From: Qaidamihabitans albus
GTDB taxonomy: Bacteria > Actinomycetota > Actinomycetes > Mycobacteriales > Pseudonocardiaceae
Assembly: GCF_016464705.1 (NCBI RefSeq)
Contig: NZ_JAEHOB010000002.1
Location: forward strand, 62,001 to 126,000
Reading direction: 5' to 3'
Length of the DNA: 64,000 bases
Position 1 is the stretch's first letter. Every line of letters starts with the position of its first letter. The notes beneath the pieces are model-generated. The model ran no database searches. It saw only the letters and a program-made list of their open reading frames with translations, and was not told the origin of the DNA. A program made the translations under genes and the position numbers. Below, piece by piece: positions 8,242 through 16,188 of the stretch.

Positions 8242-8579
8242 TGCTGCCTCCTGCGCACGATGAGGCGGACCAGGATCACCGCCAGCACCGCGGCGCCGAC
8301 GATCGGTGCGGGGTTGCGGCCGACGGTGCCTGCCACCTTCTCCACCCGGTCGGCCGCGGGCGGCGGCAGCTTGTCCCGCATCAGGTCCCTTGCCTGCTCG
8401 GTCCGCTCGTGCAGCTGCTCCTTCGCGCGCTCCGGGACGTTCGCCTTCTCGGCAAGGGCCTGCACCGTGTCGCCGAGTTCTTCGCGGGTGAGCTCGATGT
8501 CGGTACGGGCCTGCTCGGCGTCGCGGGGGAACTCCCGCTCCGTACCGCTCTCGGCACGCGGCTCCTCTGGTGTGTTCAT
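8238..8579 (-). CDS. DUF3618 protein
   Basis: A 113-residue protein matching DUF3618: an N-terminal amphipathic helix with the family phrase TDIELTREELGDTVQALAEK, a charged middle, and one C-terminal membrane segment (about 91-107) followed by RRRQQ. It is probably tethered to the inner membrane with most of the chain in the cytoplasm. Start and stop overlap the flanking genes by four bases each, so the three small envelope proteins are translated as a unit. Confidence 0.85.
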   Translation of the reverse strand: MNTPEEPRAESGTEREFPRDAEQARTDIELTREELGDTVQALAEKANVPERAKEQLHERTEQARDLMRDKLPPPAADRVEKVAGTVGRNPAPIVGAAVLAVILVRLIVRRRQQ

Positions 8580-8992
8580 CGGCGCACCCTTTCCTTCACG
8601 GACTCCACGTCGCGCTGCACGCTCGTGGTCGCCTCCTCCGGTACCGGTGGAACGGCCCGCTGCACCTGGCTCTTGCCGACCAGCCCCAGCACGCCGGCGA
8701 CGAGCAGCAGCCCACCGCCGATGATCAGGGCTGACGCCCACCCGGGCAGCACCAGAGCCAGCGCGAGGACCGCGGCGGCGATCAGCGTCGCGGCACCGAA
8801 GAGCGCCGTCACCCCGGCGGCGCCGGCGAGCCCGGCACCGGCACCGAAGCGCTTGCCCTTGTGCTGCATCTCGGTGACGGCGAGTTTCATCTCGTCGCGG
8901 ACGAGCCTGCTGACCTGTTCGGACATGTCGCTGACCAGCTGCGACACGGAACGGTCCTCCAGCGCTACATCGCGACGTTCCTCGTACACCAT
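8576..8992 (-). CDS. phage-holin-family (Holin-X) membrane protein
   Basis: A 138-residue protein of the Actinobacterial Holin-X family. A charged N-terminal region (SVSQLVSDMSEQVSRLVRDEMKLA) is followed by two membrane segments at about 53-73 and 81-104 and a basic tail. Despite the name, chromosomal members occur with DUF3618/DUF4235 and are not linked to lysis genes. The ATG at 8992 has GGAGG upstream and was chosen over an earlier in-frame start. It heads the minus-strand run through DUF3618, DUF4235, methyltransferase and CDGSH genes. Confidence 0.85.
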   Translation of the reverse strand: MVYEERRDVALEDRSVSQLVSDMSEQVSRLVRDEMKLAVTEMQHKGKRFGAGAGLAGAAGVTALFGAATLIAAAVLALALVLPGWASALIIGGGLLLVAGVLGLVGKSQVQRAVPPVPEEATTSVQRDVESVKERVRR

Positions 8993-9179
8993 GACTACCT
9001 CCGTTCGTCGGCGGTGACCGGCGCTGGAAGTGCTTCTCTCGTACGATGAGCGGTTGCCCCGGCGCACCCGGGGCCAAACCTGCGACGCCCTGCGGGAATG
9101 GGCCAACGCTCTGGTGCAAAATGCCCAAAACGAGTTTCACCAGCCGCAAGATCGACGTCGGACCGTGACATACGAACGC

Positions 9180-9203
9180 GTGTGGGTGGACGGCCGATGG
9201 GTA
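9180..9203 (+). promoter_or_regulatory. stress-sigma-type promoter, leaderless for the anti-sigma gene
   Basis: GTGT (9180-9183), 15 bases, GGGTA (9199-9203). The ATG of the anti-sigma factor gene begins 11 bases after the -10 element, so the transcript would start at or next to the start codon. No Shine-Dalgarno sequence is present, consistent with a leaderless mRNA. Confidence 0.5.
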
Positions 9204-9213
9204 GCCGAGTCGA

Positions 9214-9654
9214 ATGCGTAGACCTGAGCTCGCGGACTGGATCGGGCCCCGGTTCGCCGGCCCCGTCGAACTTCGCGTGCCCGCCGACAACGGCCAGCTG
9301 GCCATGGTCCGCATGGTCGTCCAGCACGTCGCCGAGCGCGCGGACTTCACGCCGGACGCGGTGGCCGATGTCAAGCTCGCCGTCGACGAGGCGTGCACGT
9401 GCCTGATCAGCAGATCACTGCCCGGTTCCGTGCTGGGCTGCCGCTTCCTGGCCGGCCCGGATGCGCTCCGGGTGACGGTCTCCTGCACCACCCGCGGCGG
9501 CCGGATGCCGGACGAGCGGACGTTCGGCTGGCAGGTGATGCGCACGGTGACCGACTCGCTGTCGGCCTGGCGCGAAGAACACAACGGGCACCACAACGGG
9601 GGCCGCGTGGTGCACATCGTCATCGCCAAACGGCGCCTCGCCGGCGTGTCCTGA
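9214..9654 (+). CDS. RsbW-like ATP-binding anti-sigma factor
   Basis: A 146-residue protein with the HATPase_c_2 fold of RsbW/SpoIIAB-type serine kinases. The N-box DVKLAVDEACTCLI is clear, and the C-terminal part has FGWQVMRTVTDSL in place of the usual G-box. Such proteins bind a SigB/SigF-type factor and phosphorylate a STAS anti-anti-sigma partner. A STAS protein is encoded at 32539 but the sigma gene is not in the window. Adjacent downstream katE carries a stress-sigma promoter, which supports a general-stress role. The ATP-lid is degenerate, so kinase activity is uncertain. Confidence 0.78.
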   Translation: MRRPELADWIGPRFAGPVELRVPADNGQLAMVRMVVQHVAERADFTPDAVADVKLAVDEACTCLISRSLPGSVLGCRFLAGPDALRVTVSCTTRGGRMPDERTFGWQVMRTVTDSLSAWREEHNGHHNGGRVVHIVIAKRRLAGVS

Positions 9655-9693
9655 CCGGCGGCCCGGGAATCACAGGATGAGCGCGCGGCGGCT

Positions 9694-9717
9694 GTTTGCC
9701 GCGGACCGGGCCGGGTA
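9694..9717 (+). promoter_or_regulatory. sigma-B/sigma-F-type promoter of katE
   Basis: GTTT (9694-9697), 15 bases, GGGTA (9713-9717): a perfect match to the general-stress promoter pattern of actinobacteria. It lies 48 bases before the chosen katE start, giving a leader of about 40 bases. Confidence 0.7.
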
Positions 9718-9764
9718 GCCGACGGGAAATCGTCGAAAGCCCGTCCGGAAAGGTGCAGGACACC

Positions 9765-11867
9765 GTGCCCGAACAACCGAGCGACAAGAACCAGCAGCTG
9801 GAATCGTTCCGAGTCCGCCAGGAGGGCACCGACCTCACCACCCAGCAGGGGGTGAAGGTCGACAACACCGACGACTCGGTCACCGTGGGCGAGCGGGGGC
9901 CGACCCTGCTCGAGGACTTCCACGCCAGAGAGAAGCTGACGCACTTCGACCACGAGCGCATCCCGGAGCGGGTCGTCCACGCGCGTGGCGCCGGCGCGTA
10001 CGGCTACTTCGAGCCCTACGACGGGTGGCTCGCCGACTACACCGCCGCGGACTTCCTCACCAGCCCCGGCGTGCGGACGCCCGTCTTCGTGCGGTTCTCC
10101 ACCGTCGCGGGCTCACGCGGGTCCGCCGACACCGTGCGGGACGTGCGGGGCTTCGCCACGAAGTTCTACACCCGTGAGGGCAACTACGACCTCGTCGGCA
10201 ACAACATGCCGGTGTTCTTCATCCACGACGGGATCAAGTTCCCGGACTTCGTGCACGCCGTGAAACCGGAGCCGCACAACGAGATCCCGCAGGCACAGTC
10301 GGCGCACGACACGCTGTGGGACTTCGTCGGGCTGCAGCCGGAGACCATGCACATGATGATGTGGCTGATGTCCGACCGCGCCATCCCGCGCAGCTACCGG
10401 ATGATGCAGGGCTTCGGGGTACACACGTTCCGGCTGGTCAACGCCGAGGGCAAGGCCACCTTCGTGAAGTTCCACTGGAAGCCCGTACTTGGCACCCACT
10501 CGCTGGTGTGGGACGAGACCCAGAAGATCGCGGGCAAGGACCCGGACTTCAACCGTCGCGACCTGTGGGACAGCATCGAAGCTGGCCAGTTCCCCGAATG
10601 GGAGCTCGGCGTCCAGCTCGTCGAGGAGAGTGACGAGTTCTCCTTCGACTTCGACCTGCTCGACGCCACCAAGATCATTCCGGAGGAGGAGGTGCCGGTG
10701 CGCCCGGTCGGCCGGATGGTGCTCGACCGCAACCCGGACAACTTCTTCGCCGAAACCGAGCAGATCGCCTTCCACACCGCCAACGTCGTGCCCGGGATCG
10801 ACTTCACCAACGATCCCCTGTTGCAGGCACGCAACTTCTCCTACCTCGACACGCAACTCATCCGCCTCGGCGGCCCGAACTTCTCGCAGCTGCCGGTGAA
10901 CCGGCCGCTCGCCGAGCCGCACCACAACCAGCGCGACGGCTACGGGCAGCAGGCCATCCACAAGGGGCGCACGTCGTACTTCAAGAACAGCCTCGGCGGC
11001 GGCTGCCCGGCACTGGCCGACTCCGGCGCGTTCACGCACTACGCGGAGAAGGTGGAGGGCCACAAGATCCGCAGGCGCAGCGAGAGCTTCAAGGACTACT
11101 ACAGCCAGGCGACGCTGTTCTGGAACAGCATGTCCGAGGTGGAGGCGGAGCACATCGTCTCGGCTTTCCGCTTCGAACTCGGCAAGGTGGAGACGATGGA
11201 GGTGCGCGCCCGCGTGGTGGAGCACCTGAAACACGTCGACCACGGGCTGGCGACGAGGGTCGCCGCGGGCATCGGAGTGCCGCCGCCCGCGGCCGAGGCC
11301 ACCCCGAACCACGGCCGCTCCTCCCCGGCGCTCTCGCAGCTCAACGCGCCCATGCACCGGATCGACTCGCGCAAGGTCGCGGTGCTGGTGGCCGACGGTG
11401 TCGACGGCGACGGCGTCCGCAGGCTCGTCGACGCGCTCGGCAAGCAGGGTGCCCTGCCCGAGGTGCTCGCGCCCACCGACGGCCGGGTCCGTGCCGCCAC
11501 CGGCGAGGACATCGAGGCCGATCGCGCACTGAACACGATGGCTTCGGTGCTCTACGACGCGGTGGTGGTGCCCTGCGGCCCGGACAGTGTGGCCACGCTG
11601 TCGCAGGACGGCTACGCGGTGCACTTCGTCACCGAGGCATACAAGCACGTCAAGCCGGTAGCCGGGTTCGGCTCCGGGCTGAAGCTGCTGCGCCGCGCCG
11701 GGGTCGCCGACGAGCTGGCCGATGACACCGGCGTGCTGGTGGACAACGGTGTCGTGTCGTCGAAGGCGGCCGAGCAGTCGCTGCCGGAGGAGTTCTTCGC
11801 CCGCCTCGGCGAGGAGCTGGCCAAGCACCGCGCGTGGCAGCGGCGCACCGAGTCCGTACCCGCCTGA
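9765..11867 (+). CDS. katE: large-subunit catalase (HPII type)
   Basis: A 700-residue monofunctional haem catalase with a C-terminal DJ-1/PfpI-like domain, converting hydrogen peroxide to water and oxygen. Distal His72 lies in [16 protein letters not shown], the distal Asn in [10 protein letters not shown] (146-147), and the proximal Tyr in the [13 protein letters not shown] block. The catalase core ends near residue 500. The extra domain (about 530-690; [33 protein letters not shown]) is the flavodoxin-like tail of HPII enzymes. GTG 9765 is preferred because AGGA sits upstream. An earlier in-frame GTG at 9753 has none at the right distance. It probably forms an operon with the SDR and DUF4383 genes. 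Confidence 0.95.
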   Translation: MPEQPSDKNQQLESFRVRQEGTDLTTQQGVKVDNTDDSVTVGERGPTLLEDFHAREKLTHFDHERIPERVVHARGAGAYGYFEPYDGWLADYTAADFLTSPGVRTPVFVRFSTVAGSRGSADTVRDVRGFATKFYTREGNYDLVGNNMPVFFIHDGIKFPDFVHAVKPEPHNEIPQAQSAHDTLWDFVGLQPETMHMMMWLMSDRAIPRSYRMMQGFGVHTFRLVNAEGKATFVKFHWKPVLGTHSLVWDETQKIAGKDPDFNRRDLWDSIEAGQFPEWELGVQLVEESDEFSFDFDLLDATKIIPEEEVPVRPVGRMVLDRNPDNFFAETEQIAFHTANVVPGIDFTNDPLLQARNFSYLDTQLIRLGGPNFSQLPVNRPLAEPHHNQRDGYGQQAIHKGRTSYFKNSLGGGCPALADSGAFTHYAEKVEGHKIRRRSESFKDYYSQATLFWNSMSEVEAEHIVSAFRFELGKVETMEVRARVVEHLKHVDHGLATRVAAGIGVPPPAAEATPNHGRSSPALSQLNAPMHRIDSRKVAVLVADGVDGDGVRRLVDALGKQGALPEVLAPTDGRVRAATGEDIEADRALNTMASVLYDAVVVPCGPDSVATLSQDGYAVHFVTEAYKHVKPVAGFGSGLKLLRRAGVADELADDTGVLVDNGVVSSKAAEQSLPEEFFARLGEELAKHRAWQRRTESVPA

Positions 11868-11899
11868 GGAACCGACGGTTCCGTGTGGAGGTGTCACCC

Positions 11900-12721
11900 A
11901 TGAGCCGACCAGCGCCCCTCCCCGAACAGACCGACCAGCCACGCACCGCCGTGGTGACCGGATCGGACTCCGGAATCGGCAGGGCCATCGCGGTGGCCCT
12001 CGCCGGTGGTGGACTGGACGTCGGCATCACCTACCACTCCGACGAGGCCGGGGCGGCCGCGACCGCCCAGGAGGCCAAGGAGCAGGGGGTGTCCACCGCG
12101 GTCCGCAGGCTCGACCTGACCGGCCTGCCCACGGCCGCCGCCGCGATCGACGAGCTCGCGGACGAGCTCGGCGGCGTCGACGTCCTCGTCAACAACGCAG
12201 GCACGGGCTTCGGGCAGCCGGTGATGGAGACCGACTTCGACTCGTGGCGGGAGACGCTCTCCGTCGACCTCGACGGAGCCTTCGCCTGCGCCCAGCGCGC
12301 CGCCCGGCACATGATCGACGCCGGTCGCGGTGGGCGCATCGTCAACATCACCAGCGTGCACGAGCACGCGCCGAAGCACAGCGCGGCGGCGTACTGCGCG
12401 GCGAAGGCGGGCGTCGGTGCCCTGACGAAGGTCATGGCGATCGAGCTCGCCGAGCACGGCATCACGGTGAACTCGGTGGCGCCCGGCGAGATCTCGACGC
12501 CGATGACCGGCCAGGACAACGCCGACCCCACCGAGCGGCCGCGCGCGGGCATCCCGCTGCGCCGTCCGGGGCATGCCCGAGAGGTGGCGGCCGTCGTCGC
12601 GTTTCTGGCGACCCCGGCGGCCGGTTACGTCACCGGCGAGTCACTGGCCGTCGACGGCGGGCTGCTGCAGACGTCGTGCCTGGACACGAACGCGCCGATG
12701 TGGCGGACGGGAGAGCGATGA
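11900..12721 (+). CDS. SDR family NAD(P)-dependent oxidoreductase
   Basis: A 273-residue classical short-chain dehydrogenase. The nucleotide-binding motif TGSDSGIGRAIA is near residue 19. NNAGTG, the catalytic Ser in NITSVHEHA and the YxxxK pair in YCAAKAG follow in the right order, as does the PGEISTPM loop. The ATG at 11900 has GGAGG upstream, 32 bases after the katE stop. SDRs beside large catalases are frequent in actinobacterial stress regulons, and this one probably shares the katE promoter. Substrate unknown. Confidence 0.88.
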   Translation: MSRPAPLPEQTDQPRTAVVTGSDSGIGRAIAVALAGGGLDVGITYHSDEAGAAATAQEAKEQGVSTAVRRLDLTGLPTAAAAIDELADELGGVDVLVNNAGTGFGQPVMETDFDSWRETLSVDLDGAFACAQRAARHMIDAGRGGRIVNITSVHEHAPKHSAAAYCAAKAGVGALTKVMAIELAEHGITVNSVAPGEISTPMTGQDNADPTERPRAGIPLRRPGHAREVAAVVAFLATPAAGYVTGESLAVDGGLLQTSCLDTNAPMWRTGER

Positions 12722-13167
12722 GCACAGAACGCTCCTCCCCCGACGGCATGCTCCCGCGCAAGGTCTGGCTGATGCGGCTCGCGCTGCTGATCGGCGTCGT
12801 GTACCTCGTGCTGGGCATCGCCGGGTTCATCGTGGGCAACGGCGGTCAGATCGGGCCGGACCCGCAGCGCACCGTGTGGGTGTTCAGCATCAGCGTGCTG
12901 CTCAACATCGTGCACACCGGGGTCGGGCTGCTCGGCCTCGCCGCGTCCCGCAAGCCCGCAGCCACGCGGATCTACGGCTGGCTGATGTTCTTCGTCTTCA
13001 CCGGTCTGAGCGCGTACGGGCTGGTCGCGGCAGCGACGGACCTACCGGGCAACATCGTCAACGTGAACGCGCCCGCGATCCTGCTCTACGGCTCCACCGC
13101 GATCGCCGGGCTGTTCCTGGCGCTGTTCCCGGCACGCCGGGAGGTGAGGACGGGGACAAGCACTTAG
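12718..13167 (+). CDS. DUF4383 membrane protein
   Basis: A 149-residue integral membrane protein with four hydrophobic segments (about 19-41, 54-76, 85-107 and 117-138), matching DUF4383. The ATG overlaps the SDR stop by four bases, so it is co-translated with katE and the SDR gene. Function is unknown. Placement in a catalase operon suggests an envelope stress role. Confidence 0.85.
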   Translation: MSTERSSPDGMLPRKVWLMRLALLIGVVYLVLGIAGFIVGNGGQIGPDPQRTVWVFSISVLLNIVHTGVGLLGLAASRKPAATRIYGWLMFFVFTGLSAYGLVAAATDLPGNIVNVNAPAILLYGSTAIAGLFLALFPARREVRTGTST

Positions 13168-13178
13168 CCGTCCATAGT

Positions 13179-13202
13179 GTTTAGTCGAGCGGGCGCGGGG
13201 CA
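13179..13202 (+). promoter_or_regulatory. degenerate stress-sigma-type promoter before the GT4 gene
   Basis: GTTT (13179-13182), 15 bases, GGGCA (13198-13202): one mismatch from GGGTA. The GT gene's ATG begins 12 bases after it, again a near-leaderless arrangement, and no clear ribosome site is present. Confidence 0.4.
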
Positions 13203-13213
13203 ATCACTTGTAC

Positions 13214-14191
13214 ATGCCAACACCCGCGACCCGCGCGACCGGCGAGCCGAGAGTGCTCGTGTGGCACGTCCACGGCTCGTGGACCGGCTCGTTCGTCCGG
13301 GGTGGACACACGTACCTGTTGCCCACCCTGGAAGAGGGCGGGCCGTGGGGCCGGGGACGCTGCGGGCGCGCGTGGCCGGACTCCGCGGTGGAGGTGCCCG
13401 CGCCACGGTTGCGGGACACCGACGTGGACCTGGTCGTGCTGCAACGGCCGGAGGAGCTCGAGCTCGCCGAGCGCTGGCTCGGCCGGCGTCCCGGGCGGGA
13501 CGTCCCCGCCGTCTACGTCGAGCACAACACCCCGCGTGAGCACGCCGCCACGACGCGGCATCCGGTCGCCGACCGCGACGACATCGTGCTCGTCCACGTC
13601 ACCCACTTCAACGAGCTGATGTGGGACAACGGCCGCGCGCCGACCGTGGTGATCCCGCACGGCATCGCCGACCCCGGCTACGCCTACACCGGCGAGCTGG
13701 AACGCGCGGCCGTGCTCATCAACGAACCGGTGCGGCGGGGCCGCATCGTCGGCACGGACCTGCTGCCGGTTTTCGCCGAGGCCGCGCCGATCGACCTGTA
13801 CGGGATGGGCCTCGACGGTCTCGACCTCGACCGCGTCACCCCGGTCGGCGACCTGGATCAGGACGCGCTGCACCGGGAGATGGCGCGCAGGCGCGTGTAC
13901 GTGCACACCGCGCGCTGGACCTCGCTCGGCCTCTCCCTGCTCGAAGCCATGCACCTCGGCCTGCCGCCGGTCGCGCTCGCGTGCACCGAGGCGGCCATGG
14001 CCGTGCCGCCCGAGGCGGGCGTCGTCTCGACCGACGTCGCGGCCCTGACCTCGGCCGTGCGCACCCTGATCGCCGAGCCGGAGCGAGCCGTGCACATGGG
14101 CAAGTCGGCCCGCGAGCACGCGCTCGCGCACTACGGGCTCGAACCCTTCCTGCGGAACTGGGACGTCCTACTCGATGGGGTGCTGTCGTGA
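13214..14191 (+). CDS. GT4-like glycosyltransferase
   Basis: A 325-residue glycosyltransferase of the GT-B type. The N-terminal half has VWHVHGSWTGSF and VEHNTPRE, and the C-terminal half ends with the GT4 donor-site pattern SLGLSLLEAMHLGLPPVAL. It is slightly short for the family. ATG 13214 is preferred to a TTG at 13208 because of the promoter spacing. The following GT gene begins 37 bases later with a strong GGGAGGGAG ribosome site, so the two are probably co-transcribed. Donor and acceptor sugars are unknown. Context suggests surface glycan assembly. Confidence 0.8.
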   Translation: MPTPATRATGEPRVLVWHVHGSWTGSFVRGGHTYLLPTLEEGGPWGRGRCGRAWPDSAVEVPAPRLRDTDVDLVVLQRPEELELAERWLGRRPGRDVPAVYVEHNTPREHAATTRHPVADRDDIVLVHVTHFNELMWDNGRAPTVVIPHGIADPGYAYTGELERAAVLINEPVRRGRIVGTDLLPVFAEAAPIDLYGMGLDGLDLDRVTPVGDLDQDALHREMARRRVYVHTARWTSLGLSLLEAMHLGLPPVALACTEAAMAVPPEAGVVSTDVAALTSAVRTLIAEPERAVHMGKSAREHALAHYGLEPFLRNWDVLLDGVLS

Positions 14192-14228
14192 GTGCCGGGA
14201 GCCGGGCCCCGAGATTGGGAGGGAGCAC

Positions 14229-15452
14229 ATGAAGATCGCCATGGTCTCCGAACACGCCAGCCCGCTGGCCGCACTGGGCGAGGTCGACGCCGGTGGCCAG
14301 AACGTGCACGTCGCCGAGCTGTCGGCTGGGCTCACCCGCGCGGGCCACGACGTGACGGTCTACACCCGCCGGGACGCCGACGACCTGCCCGGCGAGGTGC
14401 GCACCCCGGGCGGCTACCGCGTCGTGCACGTGCCCGCGGGCCCGGCCCGGCACGTGCCGAAGGATGAGTTGCTGCCGCACATGGGCTCCTTCGCCGAGTA
14501 CCTCGAACACGCCTGGGCCGCCGACCGGCCGGACCTGGTGCACGCCCACTTCTGGATGTCCGGGCTCGCCTCCGTGCTGGCCGCCCGCGCACACGACCTG
14601 CCGGTGGTGCAGACGTTCCACGCGCTGGGCGTGGTCAAGCGGCGCTACCAGGGCGAGGAGGACACCAGCCCGCCGGAGCGGATCCGGCTGGAGCGGCTCG
14701 TCGGCCGCAGCGCCACCCGGGTGGCCGCGACGTGTTCCGACGAGGTGTTCGAGCTCGCCAGGCTGGGGCTGCCGCGCGACCGGATGTCGGTGGTGCCCTG
14801 CGGGGTCGACCTCACCCGGTTCGACCCGGCCGGTCCACGGTCGCCGAGAGGGCACCGGCACCGCATCGTCTCGGTGGGCAGGCTCGTGCCCCGCAAGGGC
14901 TTCGACGTCGCGATCGCGGCGCTGCCCGCGCTGCCGGACACGGAGCTGGTCATCGCAGGCGGCCCCGAGCGGGGCAGGCTCGCCGACGACGCCGAGGCGC
15001 GGCGGCTGCTCGACTACGCCCGCAGGCTCGGCGTCGCCGACCGGGTGCGGATGCCCGGGCAGGTCGCCCGGCCGGACATGCCGGCACTGCTGCGGTCGGC
15101 GGACGCCGTGGTGTGCACGCCGTGGTACGAGCCGTTCGGCATCGTCCCGCTCGAGGCGATGGCGTGCGGCGTCCCCGTGGTCGCCGCGGCCGTCGGCGGG
15201 CTCACCGACACCGTGGTCGACGGGGTGACCGGCACGCTCGTGCCACCGAAGGACCCGGACGGGCTGGCCACCGCGCTGCGCAGGCTGCTCGGCGAGGGCG
15301 CCCTGCGCGACGCCTACGGGATCGCCGGCGCCGACCGCGCCCGCTGCCGCTACTCGTGGGACCGCATCGCCGCCGACACCCAGCGGGTCTACGAGCGGTC
15401 TCTGCCCGCCGCCCGGTTGACGTCCTCGACGACCCACTCCGCGACCTCGTAG
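14229..15452 (+). CDS. GT4 glycosyltransferase (MshA/sucrose-phosphate-synthase-like)
   Basis: A 407-residue GT-B glycosyltransferase. The N-terminal EVDAGGQNVHVAELSAGL resembles MshA and sucrose-phosphate synthase enzymes. HFWMSG, SVGRLVPRKGFD and the donor-binding EPFGIVPLEAMACGVPVV place it in family GT4. The start is ATG 14229 behind GGGAGGG. Its last 64 bases overlap the end of the convergent GAF-ANTAR gene, and the C-terminal tail LPAARLTSSTTHSATS lies mostly in that overlap. It is not called mshA because no mycothiol genes are nearby and the acceptor is unknown. Confidence 0.82.
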   Translation: MKIAMVSEHASPLAALGEVDAGGQNVHVAELSAGLTRAGHDVTVYTRRDADDLPGEVRTPGGYRVVHVPAGPARHVPKDELLPHMGSFAEYLEHAWAADRPDLVHAHFWMSGLASVLAARAHDLPVVQTFHALGVVKRRYQGEEDTSPPERIRLERLVGRSATRVAATCSDEVFELARLGLPRDRMSVVPCGVDLTRFDPAGPRSPRGHRHRIVSVGRLVPRKGFDVAIAALPALPDTELVIAGGPERGRLADDAEARRLLDYARRLGVADRVRMPGQVARPDMPALLRSADAVVCTPWYEPFGIVPLEAMACGVPVVAAAVGGLTDTVVDGVTGTLVPPKDPDGLATALRRLLGEGALRDAYGIAGADRARCRYSWDRIAADTQRVYERSLPAARLTSSTTHSATS

Positions 15453-16108
15453 AGCTTGCGGTTGGACCGCTGGGAGGCCTCGACCAGCATCGAGAACGCG
15501 CGCTCGCCGGTGACGCCGTGCCGCTGCATGACGATGCCCTTGGCTGTCCCGATCAGGTCCCTGCTCTGCAGCGCCGCCTGGAACTGGGCCTGCCGCTGGG
15601 AGCCCCTGAGCACCACCGCGGCGTGGGCGGCGAACAGCTCGCCGATGTGCTCGGCATGGGCGTCGAACGCGTCGGGCCGCGCCGAGTAGAGGTTGAGGGC
15701 GCCGATGGTGCCGTCACCGGAGAACAGTCGCATCGACAGCATCGACAGCATCCCGAGGTCGGCGGCGGCCCCGCCGAAACTGGGCCACCGCGGCTCCTCC
15801 CGCAGGTTGCCCGTGCGGTAGGTGCGGTGGTGCTCGATGGCGTCCACGCACGGCCCCTCACCGAGCTGGTACTGGGACTTGTCGATGCGCGAGACGAGCT
15901 CGTCCGACGGCGCCACCGTGCGGATGCCCTTGCGGTCCACCAGCGAGATCCCGGCGTGCTCGGTGCCGGGGATGTTGGCGGCCGCGGCGGCCACGACCCG
16001 TTCCACGGTGGCGTCGACGTCCGGTGCCGCGTCCAGCTCCCGCACCGCGGTGGCAAGCGCCTCGGCCACGTCCAGCTCCGCCGGCCGCGGGACGACGTGC
16101 TCTTCCAT
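15389..16108 (-). CDS. GAF and ANTAR domain RNA-binding regulator
   Basis: A 239-residue protein with an N-terminal GAF sensor domain (about 20-165; YQLGEGPCVDAI, GALNLYSARPDAF) and a C-terminal ANTAR domain (about 175-235; IGTAKGIVMQRHGVTGERAFSMLVEASQ). ANTAR domains bind paired RNA hairpins and act as antiterminators. Start ATG 16108 is chosen because GAGGAG precedes it. An earlier in-frame GTG at 16147 lacks a site. A second, frameshifted member of the family lies at 62925-63628. Its 3' end overlaps the convergent GT gene by 64 bases. Confidence 0.88.
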   Translation of the reverse strand: MEEHVVPRPAELDVAEALATAVRELDAAPDVDATVERVVAAAAANIPGTEHAGISLVDRKGIRTVAPSDELVSRIDKSQYQLGEGPCVDAIEHHRTYRTGNLREEPRWPSFGGAAADLGMLSMLSMRLFSGDGTIGALNLYSARPDAFDAHAEHIGELFAAHAAVVLRGSQRQAQFQAALQSRDLIGTAKGIVMQRHGVTGERAFSMLVEASQRSNRKLYEVAEWVVEDVNRAAGRDRS

Positions 16109-16188
16109 GATGGGCTCTCCTCGGGGAACTGGTTCCGGCCTGCTCACCCCTAACTTTGGCCTACCCCGAAGTCGGGCACCAGTGTGGC

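Noticed and set aside
8576-8992. Phage holin, suggesting a prophage
   Set aside because: The protein belongs to the chromosomal Holin-X group beside DUF3618 and DUF4235. No lysin, integrase or structural phage genes are near.
9118-9213. A stress-sigma promoter for the Holin-X operon in the 8993-9213 gap
   Set aside because: No GGGTA was found on the minus strand in this interval. The AAAAC runs alone are not sufficient.
14229-15452. Naming this gene mshA (mycothiol synthesis)
   Set aside because: The N-terminal motif is shared with other GT4 enzymes, no mycothiol genes are adjacent and the C terminus differs, so only family level is supported.
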